Made by a program: the position numbers and the translations under genes. A stretch of DNA of 64,000 nucleotides from Rahnella woolbedingensis (GTDB lineage Bacteria; Pseudomonadota; Gammaproteobacteria; Enterobacterales; Enterobacteriaceae). The stretch spans positions 1 to 64,000 of the forward strand of contig NZ_RAHH01000001.1 of the NCBI RefSeq assembly GCF_003602095.1, written 5' to 3'. Positions 58,334 to 64,000 of this stretch are shown piece by piece. Numbering within the stretch: position 1 is the stretch's first letter; every line of letters starts with the position of its first letter. The notes beneath the pieces are model-generated. The model was given only the letters and a program-made list of their open reading frames with translations, searched no databases and was not told where the DNA came from.

Positions 58334-59008
58334 TCAGTTACGTGATGACATGCCCAGAATGCTCAGCAGGCTGACAAAGATGTTGTACAGCGACACATAC
58401 AGGCTTACGGTCGCGCGAATATAGTTGGTTTCGCCGCCATGAATGATGTTGCTGGTTTCCCACAAAATCGCACCCGCAGAGAACAGAATAAACAGGCAAC
58501 TGATGGCCAGTGACAGCGCCGGAATTTGCAGGAACAGGTTAGCGATCACTGCCACCAGCAGCACCACAAAACCTGCCATCATCATGCCGGACAAGAACGA
58601 CATGTCTTTGCGCGTGGTCAGCACATAGGCCGAACAACAGAAGAACACCAGCGCTGTACCGCCGAGCGCCAGCATAATGATGTCACCTGCGCCGACAGAA
58701 AGCAGCGAACTCAGCAACGGTCCGAGCGTATAACCCATAAAGCCGGTCAGCGCGAAGGCTGACAAAATGCCTGCCAGGCTATTCGCCGTACGGTAGGTCA
58801 GAAACATCAGGCCATAAAATCCGACGATCGTCAGCAGAAAGCCCGGAGACGGCAATCTCAGAACCGTACTTGCCGTCGCAGTAATCGCGGAAACGCCCAA
58901 CGTCAGCGCCAGCAGGAAATAAGTATTACGCAGCACCCGGTGCGTGCTTAGCAGCGAGCCAGCGCGTGATGATGACGAAGATGCAACGATACGATCCATG
59001 CGGTTCAT
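58334..59008 (-). CDS. yccA: FtsH modulator YccA (BAX-inhibitor-1 family)
   Basis: A seven-helix inner-membrane protein of the UPF0005/BI-1 family (E. coli 219). E. coli YccA is a slow FtsH substrate that inhibits FtsH and protects jammed Sec[30 protein letters not shown] at the N-terminus and [29 protein letters not shown] at the C-terminus are highly conserved. ATG 59008 (MNRMDRIV) has GAGAA seven bases upstream; E. coli begins at the equivalent of ATG 58999 (MDRIV), which lacks a good site here, so I extend by three residues. Confidence 0.95.
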   Translation of the reverse strand: MNRMDRIVASSSSSRAGSLLSTHRVLRNTYFLLALTLGVSAITATASTVLRLPSPGFLLTIVGFYGLMFLTYRTANSLAGILSAFALTGFMGYTLGPLLSSLLSVGAGDIIMLALGGTALVFFCCSAYVLTTRKDMSFLSGMMMAGFVVLLVAVIANLFLQIPALSLAISCLFILFSAGAILWETSNIIHGGETNYIRATVSLYVSLYNIFVSLLSILGMSSRN

Positions 59009-59227
59009 AATAAAATTCTCACTCTTAACAAAAAGTTGGAGTCGGTGAAAATACAAACAGGTTGCAGTGTAAGTAGTTGCGGGGCGTCATTAAAGACGTT
59101 TTACCCTTCTTTACCTGCTCAGGGCGGGCAGGGCGCGGTTTCCTGGCTTCAAAATCACCGAAATGATGCTTAAATCGCCGCTTGCAAGCCGAATGCCTGT
59201 TTTTCAGGCAAACAAACAGAATCAGAC

Positions 59228-59256
59228 TTTACAAGCGGATCGGCACTGTTTATAGT
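59228..59256 (+). promoter_or_regulatory. Promoter of the first tRNA-Ser gene
   Basis: TTTACA (59228-59233), 17-base spacer, TATAGT (59251-59256), 12 bases before the mature tRNA 5' end. Confidence 0.7.
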
Positions 59257-59268
59257 TCGCTTCGTTGC

Positions 59269-59356
59269 GGAGGGGTGGCCGAGCGGCTGAAGGCACCGGT
59301 CTTGAAAACCGGCGATGGGAAACCATTCAAGAGTTCGAATCTCTTCTCCTCCGCCA
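59269..59356 (+). tRNA. serT: tRNA-Ser (anticodon UGA), copy 1
   Basis: An 88-nt class II tRNA including encoded CCA. Acceptor GGAGGGG pairs with CTCCTCC; D-arm GGCCGAGCGGCTGAAGGC; anticodon stem CCGGT/ACCGG around CTTGAAA gives anticodon TGA; long variable arm CGATGGGAAACCATTC; T-arm AAGAG-TTCGAAT-CTCTT. Same position as E. coli serT next to yccA. Own promoter and terminator. Confidence 0.95.
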
Positions 59357-59371
59357 TAAACAACACAAGAA

Positions 59372-59399
59372 AGCTGCTAAGAAATTAGCGGCTTTTTTT
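59372..59399 (+). terminator. Terminator of tRNA-Ser copy 1
   Basis: Nine-bp stem AGCTGCTAA/TTAGCGGCT (one G-U pair), GAAA loop, then T6. Confidence 0.8.
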
Positions 59400-59477
59400 G
59401 TATCTGCGATTTAGTGGCAAGATTTACTGACAAGTTTAAATGCTCATAAAATCAACAAACTAGACAGAAAATAATGT

Positions 59478-59513
59478 TTGCATCTTTTCTTCGGTCTTGT
59501 ATACTACGCCCCG
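59478..59513 (+). promoter_or_regulatory. Promoter of the second tRNA-Ser gene
   Basis: TTGCAT (59478-59483), 16-base spacer, TATACT (59500-59505), followed by the GC-rich discriminator GCCCCG (59508-59513) typical of stringently controlled stable-RNA promoters. Confidence 0.75.
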
Positions 59514-59551
59514 TACTGAACGACTGATGTCGTAAAGTACTTGTTGTTTAC

Positions 59552-59639
59552 GGAGGGGTGGCCGAGCGGCTGAAGGCACCGGTCTTGAAAACCGGCGATG
59601 GGAAACCATTCGAGAGTTCGAATCTCTCCTCCTCCGCCA
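59552..59639 (+). tRNA. tRNA-Ser (anticodon UGA), copy 2
   Basis: 88 nt, identical to copy 1 except for two bases that form one pair: the first T-stem pair is G-C here (GAGAG/CTCTC) and A-T in copy 1. Anticodon TGA, encoded CCA. It has a different promoter from copy 1 but a closely similar terminator, as expected for a duplicated gene plus 3' flank. E. coli has a single copy at this place as I recall. Confidence 0.95.
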
Positions 59640-59654
59640 TAAACAACACATCAA

Positions 59655-59682
59655 AGCTGCTAAGTAATTAGCGGCTTTTTTT
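59655..59682 (+). terminator. Terminator of tRNA-Ser copy 2
   Basis: Nine-bp stem AGCTGCTAA/TTAGCGGCT, loop GTAA, then T7; near-copy of the terminator after copy 1. Confidence 0.8.
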
Positions 59683-59705
59683 GTGTCTGGAATCTGGAAG
59701 TCGTC

Positions 59706-60650
59706 TCACTCCGCAATTGCTTTATCTTCTACGCCCGCTTCTTCTTTCTGCCCGTATTGCCTTGGTGAACACCCAAGCGTGCGTTTGAACGCCGTACTGA
59801 ACGCACTTTCTGATCCGTACCCGAGTGAAAGCGCCACGGCCGATATTGGTTCTTTACTGTTCGCCAGCCGGTCTCCGGCCAGCAACATCCGCCAGCGTGT
59901 CAGGTATTCCAGAGGCGCGCTGCCGGTGGCTTGTTTAAATTTCAGAGAGAAAATCGAGCGCGACATGCCTGCCCGTTCCGCCAGCATCTGTACCGTCCAG
60001 CGGTGTGCAGGATTTTCATGCATCGCATTCAGCGCTTTAGACAGTTGCTTATCGGCCAGCGCCGCAAACCAGCCACTGTTTTCTCCTTTCTGCGTGTTAT
60101 CGACGTGCATCCGCAGCGCCTGCACCAACATCATGTGTGCCATATGCTGTGCGATCAGCAATCCGCCCGGCCGTTCATCACGCAGTTCCTGCATCATGCA
60201 TTCCACTGCCCAGCGTAAACTCTGCCTGTCAGATTCTTTCGAGATATGCACCACGGGCGGCAGCATCGCCAGCAGGGTCGAGGCGTTTGCGCCGCTGACT
60301 GCAAACCGGCTGCCGGTAAGAAAGAAATCTTTGCCACCGTTGCAGGATACCGTCCCGCCATCGCGTGCCTTCTCGAAAATCGGCACGGCATCGACAGCAG
60401 GAATACTTAAATCACTGGCCAGCCGGAACGGGCGACCGCTGGGTAATACAAAACAGTCGCCTGCCTGCAGATGCACCGCTGCGGGCACGCCATCAACTGC
60501 CAGCCAGCATTCACCGGTAATGATCGCGTTACATTTAATCGACTGATAATGGTCGGGAAATTGTACTGACCATTCGCCGCCTGCTTCAAAACCCTTGGAC
60601 ATATAACTGCGCGGTTTGAGCAGTGACAACACATCGGAAAGAGGATCCAT
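59706..60650 (-). CDS. AraC-family regulator with N-terminal cupin
   Basis: A 314-residue transcription factor. An N-terminal cupin-type sensing domain (about 15-195; AraC cupin_6 type, VPAAVHLQAGDCFVLPSGRPFRL) is followed by a C-terminal AraC double helix-turn-helix (about 205-300) with WTVQMLAERAGMSRSIFSLKFKQATG and the second HTH ISAVALSLGYGSESAFSTAFKRTLG then SPRQY. It is divergent from an SDR gene across 137 bases containing a perfect 17-bp palindrome, so it likely controls that gene. Not part of the E. coli order here. Ligand unknown. Confidence 0.88.
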   Translation of the reverse strand: MDPLSDVLSLLKPRSYMSKGFEAGGEWSVQFPDHYQSIKCNAIITGECWLAVDGVPAAVHLQAGDCFVLPSGRPFRLASDLSIPAVDAVPIFEKARDGGTVSCNGGKDFFLTGSRFAVSGANASTLLAMLPPVVHISKESDRQSLRWAVECMMQELRDERPGGLLIAQHMAHMMLVQALRMHVDNTQKGENSGWFAALADKQLSKALNAMHENPAHRWTVQMLAERAGMSRSIFSLKFKQATGSAPLEYLTRWRMLLAGDRLANSKEPISAVALSLGYGSESAFSTAFKRTLGCSPRQYGQKEEAGVEDKAIAE

Positions 60651-60737
60651 CAGAGACTCCGGACGATTGCAAAGATAATGCGGACATTAGCGCATAGATC
60701 GTCTTTTCTACAACGCCTATATTCGGTTACGTCAGGA

Positions 60738-60754
60738 TTAGCCGTTTCGGCTAA
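60738..60754. promoter_or_regulatory. Palindrome between AraC regulator and SDR gene
   Basis: TTAGCCGTTTCGGCTAA: perfect 7-base arms with a 3-base spacer, 34 bases before the SDR ATG. Candidate operator for the divergent regulator, though AraC proteins more often bind direct repeats. Confidence 0.5.
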
Positions 60755-60787
60755 CAAAAGATTGAGCCAACAACAGAGGAATTCGCA

Positions 60788-61678
60788 ATGCGTGTATTCG
60801 TGACAGGTGCAACAGGTTTTGTCGGTTCTGCGGTGGTGCAGGAATTATTGCGCGCGGGTCATCAGGTGCTCGGTTTAGCGCGTTCAGAGGCCTCAGCGCA
60901 GGCGCTGACTGACGTCGGTGCCGACGTGCTTCGCGGCAGTATTGAAGATCTGGAGAGTCTGGCGTCCGGCGCGGCGCAGGCCGACGGCGTGATCCACACC
61001 GCCTTTATCCATGATTTTTCGAAGTTTCTGGAAAACTGTGAAAAAGACCGGCTGGCGATTGGTGCTTTGGGCGCGGCGCTGAAAGGAACCCATAAACCGC
61101 TGGTGGTGACCTCCGGCACCGCGCTGGTGAATACCGGCCGTCTGGCGACGGAAAACGATTTACCCGATCCGCAAGGTCAGAATCCGCGCGTGGCGTCTGA
61201 TCTGGCTGTTGCCCGGCTCGCAGAGCAAGGCGTGCGGGTTTCTCTGGTGCGCCTCCCGCCGTCCGTGCATGGCGAGGGTGATCATGGATTTGTGCCAGCG
61301 ATTATTGCGATGGCACGCGAAAAAGGGGAATCGGCTTATCCTGGTAATGGCGAAAATCTCTGGCCCGCGGTGAACCGTTTTGATGCCGCACGGGTATTTG
61401 TGCTGGCGCTGCAGAAGGGCGCGCAGAACGCGACTTATCACGCGAACTCAGAAGAAGGCGTGCCATTTCGGGAGATTGCCGCACTGATTGGCAGGCACCT
61501 AAACCTGCCGGTGGTGAGTAAAAACGGGCCAGATCTGGCGGCGCATTTTGGCTGGTTTACGCATTTCGCTTCGCTGAATAACCCGACGTCCAGCCAGATC
61601 ACCCGCGATATTTTGGGCTGGAAACCGGTGCATCAGGATTTACTGACCGATATGGATACCGCCGGTTATTTTAAATAA
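60788..61678 (+). CDS. NAD(P)-dependent epimerase/dehydratase-like oxidoreductase (atypical SDR)
   Basis: A 296-residue extended/atypical short-chain dehydrogenase with an N-terminal Rossmann motif VFVTGATGFVGSAVVQELL (G-x-x-G-x-x-G, about residues 7-13) and GHQVLGLARSE for cofactor specificity. A TSGTALVNTG segment and RLPPSVHGEGDHGFVP replace the classical YxxxK region, which I do not find, so catalysis may differ from standard SDRs. It is divergent from the AraC-type regulator and ends at a terminator (61697-61735). Substrate unknown. Confidence 0.85.
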   Translation: MRVFVTGATGFVGSAVVQELLRAGHQVLGLARSEASAQALTDVGADVLRGSIEDLESLASGAAQADGVIHTAFIHDFSKFLENCEKDRLAIGALGAALKGTHKPLVVTSGTALVNTGRLATENDLPDPQGQNPRVASDLAVARLAEQGVRVSLVRLPPSVHGEGDHGFVPAIIAMAREKGESAYPGNGENLWPAVNRFDAARVFVLALQKGAQNATYHANSEEGVPFREIAALIGRHLNLPVVSKNGPDLAAHFGWFTHFASLNNPTSSQITRDILGWKPVHQDLLTDMDTAGYFK

Positions 61679-61696
61679 CTCCCGTTTTCTGACATC

Positions 61697-61735
61697 CAAA
61701 ACAGGTCATTCAGATGGCCTGTTTTGCTTTTTTCG
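61697..61735 (+). terminator. Terminator of the SDR gene
   Basis: Nine-bp stem CAAAACAGG/CCTGTTTTG with a 12-base loop and the tail CTTTTTTC. Confidence 0.8.
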
Positions 61736-61876
61736 CCGTGGTTTTAATGGTGTTAATTGCCTAAAAAACGCCCCGAATCACAAATCGGGAAGATAAAAAC
61801 GTTACCCTATTGCCTGTCCGATGTTATGCGTTATGTTGATTTTTAGTTTCCCAAATGTAACTAGAGGTTAACAATA

Positions 61877-62965
61877 ATGTCGAATAAATTACGTATCTCT
61901 CTGATTGCTGTGGCTGTAATGATGTCTTCCTCTGCAATGTCTGCATTACCTCAGGGCTATCCGGCCGACTATCAAAAAATCGTCGATGCGGCGACCAAAG
62001 AAGGCAAAGTCGTGGTGTATTCCACGACCGATACCAAAGCCGCAGGCCCGCTGATCCAGGGCTTCGAGGCCACTTATCCGGGCATCAAAGTCGAATATAA
62101 CGACATGAACAGCACCGAGCTTTACAACCGTTATATCAGTGAACAGGCGGCAGGCGGCACCAGCGGCGACGTGGTCTGGAGTTCCTCCATGGACACTGCG
62201 CTGAAGCTGGCGACCGACTATGCGCAGGAATACAAATCCCCTGAGCAGGGGCAGTTGCCAAAATGGGCGGTGTGGAAAGACAAAGCTTACGGCACGACGT
62301 ATGAGCCGGTGGTGTTTATCTATAACAAGCGTCTGATCCCGGCCGGTGACGTGCCAGATTCCCACGCGGCGCTGGCAAAACTGATTTCCAGCCAGACCGA
62401 AAAATTCAACAAAAAAGTCACCACGTATGATATCGAGAAATCCGGCCTCGGATTCATGTTGTCCGTGCAGGATTTCAAAGCCGATCCGAATTATTTCAAA
62501 ACGCTGGCTGACGTCGCCAAAGGCGGCTTAGCGGTGCAGTCTTCCACCGGCACCATGATGGAACGTGTTTCTTCCGGCGAAAACCTGATCGGCTTTAACA
62601 TCCTCGGTTCCTACGCCGAAGCCCGCGCCAAAACGGATCCGTCGCTCGGCATCTCCTATCCGAAGGATTACACCCTGGTGCTTTCCCGCGTTTCCTTCAT
62701 CAGTCAGGAATCGAAAAACAGCAACGCCGCCAAACTGTGGCTGGACTACGTGCTGTCTGAGAAAGGGCAGAGCATTCTGGCCAATCAGGCTGACATTCCT
62801 TCCATTCGTAATGATATCGAAGGTAAAAACGACATCGACGGCATGACCAAAATGCTGGGCAAGGCACTTAAACCCATCCCGGTGGATGAAACCCTGCTGG
62901 AATACCTGCAACAGAAAAAACGCCTGGATTACATCAAAGAGTGGCGCACCGCTGCCAAAAAATAG
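61877..62965 (+). CDS. ABC importer periplasmic binding protein (AfuA/FbpA-like)
   Basis: A 362-residue periplasmic protein with a signal peptide (about 1-23, ending SAMSA). The fold is of the type-2 binding proteins of ferric iron/thiamine/phosphonate importers: GKVVVYSTTDTKAAGPLIQGFEATYPGIKVEY, DVVWSSSMDTALKLA, WAVWKDKAYGTTYEPVVFIYNK and LWLDYVLSEKGQSILA. Ribosome binding site AGAGGT precedes ATG 61877. The permease gene follows 76 bases downstream. No Fur box is evident upstream, so ferric iron is not especially supported; the substrate is open. Confidence 0.88.
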   Translation: MSNKLRISLIAVAVMMSSSAMSALPQGYPADYQKIVDAATKEGKVVVYSTTDTKAAGPLIQGFEATYPGIKVEYNDMNSTELYNRYISEQAAGGTSGDVVWSSSMDTALKLATDYAQEYKSPEQGQLPKWAVWKDKAYGTTYEPVVFIYNKRLIPAGDVPDSHAALAKLISSQTEKFNKKVTTYDIEKSGLGFMLSVQDFKADPNYFKTLADVAKGGLAVQSSTGTMMERVSSGENLIGFNILGSYAEARAKTDPSLGISYPKDYTLVLSRVSFISQESKNSNAAKLWLDYVLSEKGQSILANQADIPSIRNDIEGKNDIDGMTKMLGKALKPIPVDETLLEYLQQKKRLDYIKEWRTAAKK

Positions 62966-63041
62966 CAATTGGGGCGTGCGTTTAACGCCGCACGCCTCCC
63001 TTTCTCTTGCCTGATTTCGCTGTTAACCGAAGGGAAGTAGC

Positions 63042-64000
63042 ATGAATGCATTGCGCAGAAAGTGGCAGAGCCTGCCGCGCGGCATTGTGGTGTTGATAAC
63101 GGCGCTGGTTATCTACATTCCATTGTCGTTCATCGTGATACAAAGTTTTCTCTCCGCACCGTTCTTTTCTCCGTCAAAAGAATGGAGCCTCGAATCCTTT
63201 GGATTCATCTTCACCGATCCGGATTTCTACAAGGCGCTGAGAAGCGGCTTTATTCTGGCTTTCGGGCTTGTCGTTATTGCTATTCCGCTCGGCGGTATTC
63301 TGGCGTTCCTGATGGTGCGCACGGATTTACCGGGCAGACGCGTGATTGAACCGCTGATCCTGGTGCCGATTTTCGTTTCGCCGATGGTATTAGGTTTCGG
63401 CTACGTAGTGGCTGCCGGTCCGGTGGGCTTCTTCTCGCTGTGGGCGCAGAGCATTTTTGGCTTCGTACCGTGGAATATCTACGACATGTCGAGCATCGTG
63501 GTGATCGCCGGTCTGACGCACGTTCCGCACGCTTATCTGTATATCTCCTCGGCGCTGCGCAGCGTCGGGTCGGATGTTGAAGAAGCCGCGCGAACCGCCG
63601 GTGCCTCGCCGTTGCAGGTGATGACCGCGGTCAGCCTGCCGATGGTGCGCCCGTCGATTCTTTACGCCACCGTATTGTTGTTCTTCCTCGGGCTGGAAGT
63701 ATTCGGGCTGATGCTGGTACTCGGCGACCCGGAAGGCAACATGGTGCTGGCGACCTATCTCTATCAGCTGACCAATAAACTCGGGACGCCGTCGTATCAC
63801 CTGATGGCTGCGGTAGCGGTAGTGCTGATTTGTATCACTATTCCGCTGGTGATGTTGCAGCGCCGTCTGATGCGTACCGCTAACCGTTTCGTCACAGTGA
63901 AGGGGAAAGCGTCGCAGGCGCGCGCCTTACCGCTGGGGAAATGGCGCTGGGTTGCCGGTGCCGTGGTGGCATTCTGGCTGACGGTGACCATTGGTGTTCC
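63042..64000 (+). CDS. ABC importer permease (partial, runs off the window)
   Basis: The first 319 residues of a permease open to the window end. Several transmembrane segments and a BPD_transp_1 domain (about 60-270) are visible, with the EAA loop EEAARTAGASPLQVMTAVSLP contacting the ATPase. A new hydrophobic segment begins after residue 300 (WVAGAVVAFWLTVTIGV), suggesting the fused double-permease (FbpB/AfuB/SfuB) architecture of about 550 residues or more. The start ATG 63042 follows AGGGAAG. It forms an operon with the upstream binding protein; an ATPase gene is expected beyond the window. Confidence 0.88.
   Translation, partial: MNALRRKWQSLPRGIVVLITALVIYIPLSFIVIQSFLSAPFFSPSKEWSLESFGFIFTDPDFYKALRSGFILAFGLVVIAIPLGGILAFLMVRTDLPGRRVIEPLILVPIFVSPMVLGFGYVVAAGPVGFFSLWAQSIFGFVPWNIYDMSSIVVIAGLTHVPHAYLYISSALRSVGSDVEEAARTAGASPLQVMTAVSLPMVRPSILYATVLLFFLGLEVFGLMLVLGDPEGNMVLATYLYQLTNKLGTPSYHLMAAVAVVLICITIPLVMLQRRLMRTANRFVTVKGKASQARALPLGKWRWVAGAVVAFWLTVTIGV

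Noticed and set aside
1-64000. matS sites (GTGACRNYGTCAC), given that matP is present
   Set aside because: Reading by eye found no match; a pattern search would settle it.
1-64000. CRISPR arrays, IS elements, prophage genes
   Set aside because: No regularly spaced repeats, transposase or phage gene was seen; the only duplicated unit is the tRNA-Ser gene with its terminator.

Overview
The window is a stretch of enterobacterial core chromosome. Gene content and order from ycaQ to yccA follow, almost gene for gene, what I remember of the Escherichia coli K-12 region around 20-23 min (ycaQ-ycaR-kdsB-ycbJ-elyC-cmoM-mukFEB-ldtD-mepK-gloC-aspC-ompF-asnS-pncB-pepN-ssu-pyrD-zapC-ycbX-rlmL-uup-pqiABC-rmf-fabA-lonH-matP-ompA-sulA-sxy-yccS-yccF-helD-mgsA-csgI-yccU-hspQ-rlmI-yccX-tusE-yccA-tRNA-Ser). 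Proteins are clearly related to but diverged from E. coli. My best guess is a Yersiniaceae genus of the Rahnella/Ewingella/Rouxiella type; this is inference from divergence and gene content, not a database match.

Layout. 1-0.9 kb: two small cold-shock-domain genes, the second with a degraded RNA-binding motif. 1-4.6 kb: ycaQ (crosslink glycosylase), ycaR-kdsB (LPS Kdo activation) and ycbJ. The ycaQ-ycaR gap is not empty: the minus strand carries a sigma70 promoter, a perfect CRP core over the predicted start site, a 16-codon ORF resembling the N-terminus of AzuC, and a hairpin terminator. 4.6-16.5 kb: elyC, the cmoM-mukF-mukE-mukB condensin operon, then envelope genes ldtD and mepK and the glyoxalase-II-like gloC. 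16.6-24 kb: minus-strand aspC, ompF, asnS, pncB and an extra MFS transporter. 24.5-33.6 kb: pepN, the sulfonate operon ssuEADCB, pyrD and zapC. 33.6-45.4 kb: ycbX, rlmL-uup-pqiABC, rmf (55 aa), fabA with FabR and FadR sites, lonH. 45.6-59 kb: matP, ompA, SOS-controlled sulA, sxy, yccS/yccF, helD, mgsA, csgI, yccU, hspQ with a sigma32 promoter, rlmI, yccX, tusE, yccA.

59.2-64 kb: two near-identical tRNA-Ser(UGA) genes, each with its own promoter and terminator, mark the end of E. coli-like synteny. Beyond them lie accessory genes: a divergent AraC regulator/SDR pair around a perfect palindrome, then an ABC importer (binding protein plus a permease cut by the window end).

Functional themes: chromosome organisation and division (MukBEF, MatP, ZapC, SulA), envelope building and remodelling (KdsB, ElyC, LdtD, MepK, FabA, Pqi, OmpA, OmpF), translation and RNA modification (CmoM, RlmL, RlmI, TusE, AsnS, Rmf, Uup) and nutrient scavenging (Ssu, PncB, PepN). 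No prophage, IS element or CRISPR array was seen. The most interesting item is the AzuC-like CRP-controlled small transcript at 2253-2444.
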